From NCBI GenBank assembly GCA_001873995.1, contig MNVR01000011.1:1-64000 (forward strand): DNA of 64,000 nucleotides, given 5' to 3'. Under the pieces are notes generated by a model that had not been told where the DNA came from, made no database searches, and saw only the letters and a list, made by a program, of their open reading frames with translations. Both the position numbers and the translations under genes were made by a program. The DNA is from Candidatus Phelpsiimicrobium noxiivivens (lineage in GTDB: Bacteria > Omnitrophota > Gorgyraeia > Velamenicoccales > Velamenicoccaceae). Below are positions 57,433 through 64,000 of the stretch, piece by piece; position 1 is the first letter of the stretch; every line of letters starts with the position of its first letter.

Positions 57433-58482
57433 ATGGAACAAAAATTATTCGTAAAACCTATAGCGTGGCATAATGGCGCTATCAGGTTGATTGATCAGAC
57501 GCGGCTGCCGGCAGCGTTGAAATATGAAGAATGCCGGCGTGTCTCGGATGTTTGGCGCGCTATAAAAAAATTAAAAGTTCGCGGCGCGCCGCTTATAGGT
57601 ATCGCTGGCGCGCTTGGTTTTTTTTTAGGTATGCGCAAGGCAAAGGCCAAGGATTTGTTTAAAGAAGCCAAGAAGCTGAATCGGTATCTTGCCTCAAGCC
57701 GGCCTACAGCTATTAATCTTTCTTGGGCGCTTAATATGATGCAGGCTATTGTGGAAACGCATCAAGGGGCATCAAAGAAAAATATTTTAGGGCTTTTAAA
57801 AACAGAGGTGGAGCGCCTGATCTATGAAGATACACAGATGTGTTTTAAGATGAGTGAATTTGGCTCGAGGCTTATTAAGCCGCGAGACAGCCTTATGACG
57901 GTTTGTAATGCCGGAGGCCTTGCTACCAGTGGTTATGGTACTGCCCTTGGAGTTTTTTACCGCGCGCGCGAAAAAGGAAAGATGATAAAGGTTTACGCCT
58001 GCGAGACGAGGCCCTTGCTGCAAGGGGCGCGCCTGACTACATGGGAGTTAAAGCGCAACGGTATTGATGTGACGCTTATATGCGATGATATGGCTGCTGA
58101 TGTCATGCGCAAAGGCAAGGTCAATGCTGTATTTGTAGGAGCTGATAGGATAGCCGCTAACGGAGATTTTGCCAATAAGATAGGTACTTATGGCCTGGCA
58201 GTCTTGGCGCGTTACCATAAGATACCTTTTTATTGCGTAGCGCCATTTTCAACTTTTGACCTGTCTTTGTCCACCGGAGCTGATATTCCAATTGAGGAAA
58301 GGGATAAAAAAGAAGTGACGGCCCTTTATTTTAAAAGGCCTATAGCGCCTGAAGGCATTAAAGTCTTTAATCCGGCTTTTGATGTGACGCCGGCAAATTT
58401 AATAACGGCGATCATAACGGAAAAAGGCATAATCAAAAAACCATTCTATGAAAGCATAAAGGCCTTGTATCCCGCGGCCTAA
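57433..58482 (+). CDS. mtnA: Methylthioribose-1-phosphate isomerase
   Basis: A 349-residue eIF2B-like enzyme. GAPLIGIAGALG, CNAGGLATSGYGTALG, ETRPLLQGARLT and GADRIAANGDFANKIGTYGLA contain the catalytic Cys and Asp of MtnA. It converts methylthioribose-1-P to methylthioribulose-1-P in methionine salvage. Its last codons and stop fall in the third copy of the dispersed repeat (58469-58505). Confidence 0.9.
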   Translation: MEQKLFVKPIAWHNGAIRLIDQTRLPAALKYEECRRVSDVWRAIKKLKVRGAPLIGIAGALGFFLGMRKAKAKDLFKEAKKLNRYLASSRPTAINLSWALNMMQAIVETHQGASKKNILGLLKTEVERLIYEDTQMCFKMSEFGSRLIKPRDSLMTVCNAGGLATSGYGTALGVFYRAREKGKMIKVYACETRPLLQGARLTTWELKRNGIDVTLICDDMAADVMRKGKVNAVFVGADRIAANGDFANKIGTYGLAVLARYHKIPFYCVAPFSTFDLSLSTGADIPIEERDKKEVTALYFKRPIAPEGIKVFNPAFDVTPANLITAIITEKGIIKKPFYESIKALYPAA

Positions 58483-58505
58483 AGGAATTTCAAGGTGGGC
58501 TCCAT
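58469..58505 (+). repeat. Dispersed palindromic repeat, copy 3 (truncated, mtnA/thiL junction)
   Basis: A shortened copy: ATCCCGCGGCCTAAAGG is followed by GGTGGGCTCCAT. It retains the CCGCGGCC and GGTGGGCTCCAT ends of the element at 5251 and 15842, lacking the middle. It supplies the mtnA stop codon TAA and ends right before the thiL ATG. Confidence 0.75.
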
Positions 58506-59426
58506 ATGGTAATGCCTTTAAAAAAGATCACGGAAGTTGGTTTAATAGAGCGGTTCGCCAAGGCGCTTAAACCATGCGATCCGTCTGTTGTTGTTTCTAT
58601 AGGTGATGACGCGGCTGTAGTGCGCGGGGCTAAAGGCTGCTATCGGCTTTATACGGTTGACATGTTGGTTGAGGGGACACATTTTAAGAAAGGTGAAAGT
58701 TACAAGAAAGTAGGTTATAAGGCAATGGCTGTCTCTATCAGCGATATCGCAGCCATGGGCGGTGAGCCTCAATACGCGTTGATAAGCGTGGGCCTGCCTA
58801 AAAAGAACGCGCAAACCGAGGCCCAGAAATTATTTAAGGGAGCGGCGTCATGCGCGCGGAAGTTCAATGTAGACGTGATCGGCGGAGACACGAACTGTTC
58901 CAGTAAACTGGTCATTGATTGTTTTGTCGCGGGCAAAGTTGAAGAGAAGAATTTGGCCTTGCGCAGCGGAGCAAAGCCAGGAGACCACATTTTTGTTTCA
59001 GGCTTGCTGGGTGGTTCCATTTTAGGCAAGCATCTGACGTTTGAACCTCGTTTAAAAGAAGCCCGTTTTTTGGTCAAGAATTTTAAGGTCACGTCTATGA
59101 TAGATTTGTCTGACGGGCTTGGAGTTGATCTTAACCGTTTAAGTTATGCCAGCGCTTTGGGGGCCATTATATTTGAGGATAGGATACCTATGGCGCGTGG
59201 CGTCAAAAAAATAAAGAATGCCCTTTTTGACGGTGAGGATTTTGAACTATTGTTTACGTTATCGCCTGAAGATTCTTTTAGGCTATTACGAATGATGAAA
59301 AAAAATAAGTTCGCGATGTCTTTCTATCAGATCGGAAGGATGACGGACTTTTTTAGCGGCGTGCGCATGATGACACGCGAAAACAAGGTAGAAGAGGTGG
59401 GCTGCGATGGTTTCAAGCATTTCTAA
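58506..59426 (+). CDS. thiL: Thiamine-monophosphate kinase
   Basis: A 306-residue ATP-binding kinase of the AIR-synthase fold. SIGDDAAVV, TVDMLVEGTHFKK, VSISDIAAMGGEPQYALISVGLP, DVIGGDTN and MIDLSDGLGVDLNRL hold metal and nucleotide residues. Phosphorylates thiamine monophosphate to TPP. Starts right after repeat copy 3. Overlaps tsaE by 20 bp. Confidence 0.92.
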   Translation: MVMPLKKITEVGLIERFAKALKPCDPSVVVSIGDDAAVVRGAKGCYRLYTVDMLVEGTHFKKGESYKKVGYKAMAVSISDIAAMGGEPQYALISVGLPKKNAQTEAQKLFKGAASCARKFNVDVIGGDTNCSSKLVIDCFVAGKVEEKNLALRSGAKPGDHIFVSGLLGGSILGKHLTFEPRLKEARFLVKNFKVTSMIDLSDGLGVDLNRLSYASALGAIIFEDRIPMARGVKKIKNALFDGEDFELLFTLSPEDSFRLLRMMKKNKFAMSFYQIGRMTDFFSGVRMMTRENKVEEVGCDGFKHF

Positions 59427-59994
59427 TGGGCAAAAGGCCGCGACATTTGTTTCCTGCGTTCAAGACCCTGCAGCTTGCTGCGGGGGTAAAGACGCAGGGA
59501 ATGAAGTAAGGAAGAAAAACTTTAAGGATACTCAGCGGTTTGCCGCAGTGAGCTTCATTTCAAACAGCGAAAAGGAGACTTTAGGGCTGGCCTCAAGAAT
59601 AGCCGCGAATATTAAAAAGAATGATTGTCTGGCGCTTGTGGGCGATTTTGGCAGTGGTAAAACGGTCTTTGTAAAAGGGTTGGCTCAAGGCCTGGGCACT
59701 TTTAAAAAAACCTATGTTTGCAGCCCTTCGTTTGTTATACTTAAAATATATCCAGGCCGCTTGCCTATTTATCATTTTGATCTTTATCGTTTGAACCACG
59801 CGCGAGATCTACAAAATATAGGGTTATTCGAGTTTATGTCAGCTGGCGGCGTGTCGGTCATTGAGTGGGCTGATAAGATAAAGAAACTCTTGCCGAAAGG
59901 ATGCTTAAGGATAGAGTTTCTTGTTCTCGGGCCTGGCAGGCGATCTATCAAGTTTCGCGCGAGAGCTACGGATCTAACGCGGTTCTTGAAATGA
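59407..59994 (+). CDS. tsaE: TsaE, tRNA t6A synthesis ATPase
   Basis: A 195-residue P-loop protein. VGDFGSGKT at residues 78-86, then SPSFVILKIYPGRLPIYHFDLYRL and VIEWADKI. These fit TsaE, which drives t6A37 formation with TsaB/TsaD/TsaC. Residues 1-45 are an unusual extension, partly encoded by a palindromic repeat at 59453-59498. An ancestral GTG start at 59547 (VSFISNSEKE) is possible. The gene overlaps thiL; ATGA overlap with the next gene. Confidence 0.9.
   Translation: MVSSISNGQKAATFVSCVQDPAACCGGKDAGNEVRKKNFKDTQRFAAVSFISNSEKETLGLASRIAANIKKNDCLALVGDFGSGKTVFVKGLAQGLGTFKKTYVCSPSFVILKIYPGRLPIYHFDLYRLNHARDLQNIGLFEFMSAGGVSVIEWADKIKKLLPKGCLRIEFLVLGPGRRSIKFRARATDLTRFLK
59453..59498 (+). repeat. 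Palindromic element inside the tsaE N terminus
   Basis: CCTGCGT (59453-59459) pairs with ACGCAGG (59492-59498); inside it CCCTGCAGC (59466-59474) pairs with GCTGCGGGG (59477-59485) with one G-T. The element is in frame and encodes residues ~16-31 (SCVQDPAACCGGKDAG) of the extended TsaE. Confidence 0.75.
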
Positions 59995-60503
59995 GTCAAG
60001 TTATGGACATATATACAAAATATATAATAACAACCATAGCTGCTATTTTTGTGGCTTTGGTCGTCTGGTGGTTTTACCGCGTTAATACGCTTATTGATAA
60101 TTTTTTGAAAATGGGCTCCGGGATACTGGAAGGAAAGGCTATAGCCAATATAAGGATCCCATTCTTTTATGAGAAAGAAGTGCTCAAGGGCAGTTACAAG
60201 GGGCGCGATGTTATACTCGGTGTTGTCTATTCCGGGTTACAGGGGGAATTTTTGCCGTTACCTTGTATTCAAATGCGCTTAAGTGAGTCAATGGGGTATA
60301 ATACGAACAGGTTGCCTAATTATGCCGATATTTCAAAAAATTTTCTTGTCTATAAAATAAAACTTTCAGTTCCCTGGGGTATCTTTGATAAGAGTTATGC
60401 CCAGGCCTTCAGCAAGAGCTATCTTGTCATCGCTTTAGAAAAACTTCTTGCCATCTCAGAGGATGTGGAGCGCGGCAGGAGGATGAAAGATATTCTTAAA
60501 TGA
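59991..60503 (+). CDS. Conserved hypothetical membrane-anchored protein
   Basis: A 170-residue protein: one N-terminal TM helix (about residues 7-32, IITTIAAIFVALVVWWFY) and a ~130-residue globular domain (YKGRDVILGVVYSGLQGEFL...). Not recognised. ATGA overlap with tsaE, 4-bp overlap with tsaB; a frame extension upstream (59901) is ignored. It is located between two t6A genes but need not be related to them. Confidence 0.75.
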   Translation: MSQVMDIYTKYIITTIAAIFVALVVWWFYRVNTLIDNFLKMGSGILEGKAIANIRIPFFYEKEVLKGSYKGRDVILGVVYSGLQGEFLPLPCIQMRLSESMGYNTNRLPNYADISKNFLVYKIKLSVPWGIFDKSYAQAFSKSYLVIALEKLLAISEDVERGRRMKDILK

Positions 60504-61207
60504 ATTTCCTTTCCATAGATACTTCTACTAAATATTCAGTTGTCGCCATTAGGGGTAAACACGGCAAGGTTTATGGATGCAGGCGCCTTTTTGAAAACGG
60601 CCGCGCCGATAGGCTATCACTTCTTATAGCTGAATGTTTGAAAAGATCAGGTCTGGCAATAGGCGCGGTGGATTATTTTGGCGTAGGCGTAGGCCCAGGT
60701 TCTTTCACTGGTTTACGTATCGGGTTAAGTATTATTAAGGGCTTGAGCTACGCCTTAAAGAAACCCTGCCTTATTTTTTCAAGCTTAGACGCTATAGCTT
60801 TTAATAAAGCTCCATATAAGAAGGGGCGCTTGTGCGTTATGGTGGATGCTAAGAGGTCAAATGTCTATAGCCGTTTTTATGATATAACAGAGCCATCTGC
60901 CAATAGTTTTTGCGTAAAGGCAGTGTCTTCTAAAGATGCAATTTTGTCATTGTCTGTCTTATTGCAAAGAGCGGGCAGTCCTACGGTGTTCAGCGGTGAT
61001 GCTATTGATATCTATAGAGGAGATATTTTAGCTAAGGTAAAAGATCCTCAGTTACTTGCTCAGAGGTTCTGGTATCCAACTCCGGAAAGTATTATTTTGC
61101 TTGCGCTTGAGAGCCTTAGATTGAAAAAGGTTGTAGATTGTTTTAAGTTGTCAGCCAATTATCTTTACGCGCAGGACTGTCAGGTTAGGCCTGTATTAAA
61201 CCGTTAA
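60500..61207 (+). CDS. tsaB: TsaB, t6A synthesis partner
   Basis: A 235-residue ASKHA-fold protein. N-terminal FLSIDTSTKYSVVAIRG, then VGVGPGSFTGLRIGLSIIKGLSYAL, the defining TsaB motif. It binds TsaD for t6A37 formation. tsaE and tsaB lie near each other; tsaD and tsaC do not occur in the window. 4-bp overlap with the upstream gene. Confidence 0.9.
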   Translation: MNFLSIDTSTKYSVVAIRGKHGKVYGCRRLFENGRADRLSLLIAECLKRSGLAIGAVDYFGVGVGPGSFTGLRIGLSIIKGLSYALKKPCLIFSSLDAIAFNKAPYKKGRLCVMVDAKRSNVYSRFYDITEPSANSFCVKAVSSKDAILSLSVLLQRAGSPTVFSGDAIDIYRGDILAKVKDPQLLAQRFWYPTPESIILLALESLRLKKVVDCFKLSANYLYAQDCQVRPVLNR

Positions 61208-61214
61208 TTTTCCC

Positions 61215-62342
61215 ATGCATAAACCATCTTTTTTTCGTCAGACTTGGGTTGAAGTAGACCTTCAGGCGCTTGCCTCAAATTACAGGTTTTTAAAGAGTAT
61301 GCTGCCTAAAGGTACTAAGGTGATGGCCGCTGTGAAAGCCAATGCCTACGGCCACGGTATTGTGGAAGTCTCGCGGAAATTGATAGAATGCGGAATAGAC
61401 TATCTTGGGGTAGCTTGTATTGATGAAGCGCTGGCCTTAAGGAAACACTTCGCGCGCGAGCCTATTCTTAATCTCGGAGTTTTCTTAAGGCAGGACATAG
61501 GAACCGTCTTGAAAAATAACATTACGGTTACTGTAGCTAATCTTAACGCGGCCAAGATTTTGAACGCGGCAGCCCGGAGTTTGAAGAAGAAGGCTAACGT
61601 CCATGTTAAGATAGATACGGGCATGGGCCGGTTGGGTGTGTGGCACGAGGAAGCTGAAGAGTTCATCATTGCGCTATGTTCTTTGCGTAATTTAACAATA
61701 GAAGGCCTTTATACGCATTTTCCAAGCGCTGACAGCGATGAGGCGTTCACAAAGTCGCAGATCACCGCTTTTTGTGTTCTGGTAAACAGGCTTCAGATAA
61801 GAGGTATAGATATTCCTATAAAACACGCCGCTAATTCAATGGCTGTCATAGGATTTAAAGATGCCCATTTTAATTTAGTCCGGCCGGGCTTGGCGCTTTA
61901 CGGACTGCATCCTAAGGATGATCTCTTAGGCAAGATAGGCCTAAAGCCTATTTTAAGTTTTAAAACTAAGGTGGTTTACCTAAAAAAAGTAGCTTCTGGA
62001 AGGTCTATAAGCTATGGCAGGACATATGTTACAGATAAAGAAGCGGTCATAGCGACCTTGCCTGTGGGCTATGGTGACGGTTATAATCGTCACCTTTCCA
62101 ATAAAGGCCACGTTATTATAAGAGGCGTGAGTTGTCCTGTGGTAGGTGTAGTCTGTATGGACCAGACTATGGTTGACGTGAGCCGCGTTAAGGGTGTTAA
62201 GATAGAGGATAAGGTAGTTCTAATTGGTTCTCAGGGCGCCCACAAGATACGTGTTGAAGAAATAGCTACTCTATGCCATACCATTCCTTATGAAGTGGTC
62301 TGTTGGATCTCTCCCCGCGTTCCCCGCGTGTATATCAATTAA
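61215..62342 (+). CDS. alr: Alanine racemase
   Basis: A 375-residue PLP enzyme. PLP Lys in AAVKANAYGHG (about 35-45), FNLVRPGLALYG and a catalytic Tyr in SYGRTYVTDKEAV; CMDQTMVDVS is the C-terminal family motif. Makes D-alanine for peptidoglycan. Converges with lptG. Confidence 0.94.
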   Translation: MHKPSFFRQTWVEVDLQALASNYRFLKSMLPKGTKVMAAVKANAYGHGIVEVSRKLIECGIDYLGVACIDEALALRKHFAREPILNLGVFLRQDIGTVLKNNITVTVANLNAAKILNAAARSLKKKANVHVKIDTGMGRLGVWHEEAEEFIIALCSLRNLTIEGLYTHFPSADSDEAFTKSQITAFCVLVNRLQIRGIDIPIKHAANSMAVIGFKDAHFNLVRPGLALYGLHPKDDLLGKIGLKPILSFKTKVVYLKKVASGRSISYGRTYVTDKEAVIATLPVGYGDGYNRHLSNKGHVIIRGVSCPVVGVVCMDQTMVDVSRVKGVKIEDKVVLIGSQGAHKIRVEEIATLCHTIPYEVVCWISPRVPRVYIN

Positions 62343-62410
62343 TGAATAACGCAAAACCAATGTAAGCTTCTTTGCCCATGGAACTTTTTGCGTAATCCAA
62401 TAATTATTTT

Positions 62411-63505
62411 TTACGGTATCCTGGATATGAAGTAAAGCGCAGCGCTCGCGAATATGACGTGGCTTTGCCACGCGGCCATGAATGGAGGTATGGCGCCTGC
62501 TTTGCCTAGGGCGAGGCTGACTGAAAAGCAAACATAAAATATAAAGCTGATGCCGATGCATAGGCCTATGGAAGAAAAAGCAACGGTCCTGCGCTGGATG
62601 ACGATGGAAGATGGTATGCCTAAAAGTATTATGATAAGGCTTGTGAACGGAAAAGAGGTCTTTTGAAAAAGGTCTACTTTCAGCCTTTTTACTACGCTTG
62701 AGTTTTCACTCTCGGACAGCCTGGCTATATAACTGCTTAATTCTTTAGCGTTCATGTTCTCAACTGGGATGTTTTGCCGCATAAAATCTTGCGGAGTCTC
62801 TTCAATTTTAATAGTGGTATCTGAAAAGTATAGTGGTTCGCTCTTTATCTGTTTTTCGTCACTCATATGGTATATAAAACACTGGTATAGGACCCACCGA
62901 TTGTTCCTCCATACGGCTTTTTCCGCGTAGACCTTTGCCGTAACGTTCTGATCTTTGTCGTGTTCTAATATTGTCAGACCTTCTATCGTATTGGATTTGG
63001 GATAGAGTTTGTTGATGAAAAAAAGCTTATTTCCGAAGCCGTATACAGCGACATTTTTTATAGGCCTATCAACCAAATTGTCAGGCGATCTGTCAATGTA
63101 GTTTGACCTGATATATTTGCTCATCTTTTGTGTCTGAGGCGTTATATTTTCATTGATCATGAATATGCTCAGGCTCAAAAGGAATCCGAATAAAATTATG
63201 GGCCGCACGATAGCGTAAATACTTAAGCCGCTTGCGCGCATGGCGATGATCTCGTTGTTTTGGTTGAAGTGGCCCAGGGTAAAGAGTGTGGCCAGAAGCG
63301 TTGCTATAGGAGAAGTCTGAGTAAATATCAGGGGGATGGAATAGGCATAATATTCAAATACTTTGACGAGCGGTGGATGGTTCTTTAAGAGTTCCGAGAT
63401 CGCTGAAAATACGTCAATGATAATATATAATGAGATAAAGAAAATAAGGCAGGATAGGAAAGATTTTATAAAGTTTCTGATTATGTATTTATCTAGGATG
63501 AGCAT
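62411..63505 (-). CDS. lptG: LptG-type LPS export permease (YjgQ family)
   Basis: A 364-residue permease with six TM helices (three each end) around a periplasmic beta domain. N-terminal DKYIIRNFIKSFLSCLIFFISLY, YSIPLIFTQTSPIATLLATLFTLG and MRASGLSIYAIVRPIILFG are LptF/G motifs. With LptF and LptB it extracts LPS from the inner membrane. The gene overlaps the upstream lptF by 13 bp. Whether it is LptG or LptF by sequence alone is less sure. Confidence 0.88.
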   Translation of the reverse strand: MLILDKYIIRNFIKSFLSCLIFFISLYIIIDVFSAISELLKNHPPLVKVFEYYAYSIPLIFTQTSPIATLLATLFTLGHFNQNNEIIAMRASGLSIYAIVRPIILFGFLLSLSIFMINENITPQTQKMSKYIRSNYIDRSPDNLVDRPIKNVAVYGFGNKLFFINKLYPKSNTIEGLTILEHDKDQNVTAKVYAEKAVWRNNRWVLYQCFIYHMSDEKQIKSEPLYFSDTTIKIEETPQDFMRQNIPVENMNAKELSSYIARLSESENSSVVKRLKVDLFQKTSFPFTSLIIILLGIPSSIVIQRRTVAFSSIGLCIGISFIFYVCFSVSLALGKAGAIPPFMAAWQSHVIFASAALYFISRIP

Positions 63506-64000
63506 GTTTTATAGAGTAAGACGGCCCCTAAGGCGCCAAATATAATGTCAGGGGCGCTCATGGCTATTAAGGGCGGCACAACTCCTTCAATGCTGAGGGC
63601 CTCAAAGCCTATTAAGGCTAGATAATAGACGGCGACTATCAAAAAAGCGAAGCCGAAGTTTAGAGATTTCTCGCGGCGCCGCGTGATCATAGCAAAGGGC
63701 GCGCCGAGAATGACGAAGACTAAACACGAGAAGGCTAACGATGAGCGTTTGTATATCTCTGTCAGGATTGGGTTGGTGTCTATGCCGTCTTTTTTAAATC
63801 GTGTCATTTGAGCGCGCAGTTCTTCAAGCGTCATGTCTTTGGCTTTTTTATCTGTTTTTTTGTTTTGTTGTTTTTTAAAATCTATGTTCATGAAATACGT
63901 TTTAAAATTAAGTTTATAGAAATTCTCAGGGGACGCGGGGTTGATCTCATCAGAGGTGCCGTCCACGAGTTTTAATTTAAGTATTTTTTTATCCGGAAGG
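63493..64000 (-). CDS. lptF: LptF-type LPS export permease (C-terminal part, cut by window)
   Basis: The frame stays open to the window edge at 64000 (LPDKKILKLKLVDGTSDE upstream of the GTG at 63966), so it is the C-terminal part of a gene starting outside. Residues include LTEIYKRSSLAFSCLVFVILGAPFAM and three TM helices at the end, as in LptF/YjgP. It is the partner of lptG directly downstream. Confidence 0.85.
   Translation of the reverse strand, partial: LPDKKILKLKLVDGTSDEINPASPENFYKLNFKTYFMNIDFKKQQNKKTDKKAKDMTLEELRAQMTRFKKDGIDTNPILTEIYKRSSLAFSCLVFVILGAPFAMITRRREKSLNFGFAFLIVAVYYLALIGFEALSIEGVVPPLIAMSAPDIIFGALGAVLLYKTCSS

Noticed and set aside
1-64000. CRISPR array, prophage or transposase genes
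   Set aside because: No regularly spaced repeat array, Cas gene, phage structural gene or transposase-like protein seen in any frame.

Overview
The window looks like chromosomal DNA of a free-living or versatile diderm (Gram-negative-type) bacterium from an uncultured lineage, most likely Omnitrophota (former OP3) or a relative. This is inferred from gene content, not from any database search. Outer-membrane functions are plentiful: Lol lipoprotein export, Lpt LPS transport, Mla lipid transport, a PagL-type lipid A deacylase, an RND exporter with a barrel, and lipoproteins. Alongside these sit genes better known from Firmicutes: mcsA-mcsB-clpC and the tmk-holB-PSP1-metG-tatD string. Genes are tightly packed, with many ATGA-type overlaps, in operons that mostly run on the + strand.

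Layout. 1-580: a tRNA-Asn gene on the minus strand, split by a group I intron, with its own promoter and terminator. 582-3019: a DUF5674 gene and its partner, a lipoprotein and a PIG-L deacetylase. 3030-5781 (minus): three type IV pilin-like minor pilins. 5782-6145: a gene-free stretch of repeats and hairpins. 6146-12102: AddA/AddB-like helicase-nuclease. 12180-19270: an ArsR-controlled envelope module (RND exporter, LolA-like protein, beta-barrel, DUF2892, nucleoside phosphorylase, methyltransferase, DsrE) that ends in a strong terminator. 19280-22613: a ZIP/CDF metal transport pair behind a possible riboswitch-like leader, a receiver-like gene that appears frameshifted, and a thioredoxin-fold protein. 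22627-28592: a histidine kinase, DUF192, a lipoprotein, PagL, YqeY, an AsmA-like protein and a Crp/Fnr regulator. 28600-30984: an HcpR-type site, a ferredoxin and a short hybrid cluster protein.

31058-33988 is a polyamine locus: carboxynorspermidine/carboxyspermidine decarboxylase and dehydrogenase, then a separately promoted AdoMet-decarboxylase-like protein whose promoter is almost a twin of the first. 34015-44744 holds lysS with a long structured leader, then lolC-lolD, ilvE, mcsA-mcsB-clpC and mlaE-mlaF-mlaD. 44852-55875 is housekeeping: radA, a PIN-TRAM protein, ispD, ispF, cysE, cysS, tmk, holB, PSP1, metG and tatD. ispF is flanked by two long hairpin elements that share a core. 56296-62342 carries a DUF362 ferredoxin protein, mtnA, thiL, tsaE, tsaB and alr. 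62411-64000 (minus) is lptG and the C-terminal part of lptF, which runs off the window.

The most interesting signals are outside ordinary coding sequence: the tRNA-Asn intron, palindromic repeat elements that have entered coding sequences, the ZIP leader, the twin polyamine promoters next to the AdoMetDC-like gene, the HcpR palindrome, and the paired hairpin elements around ispF. Two likely -1 frameshifts (near 17321 and 21139) could be real or assembly errors.
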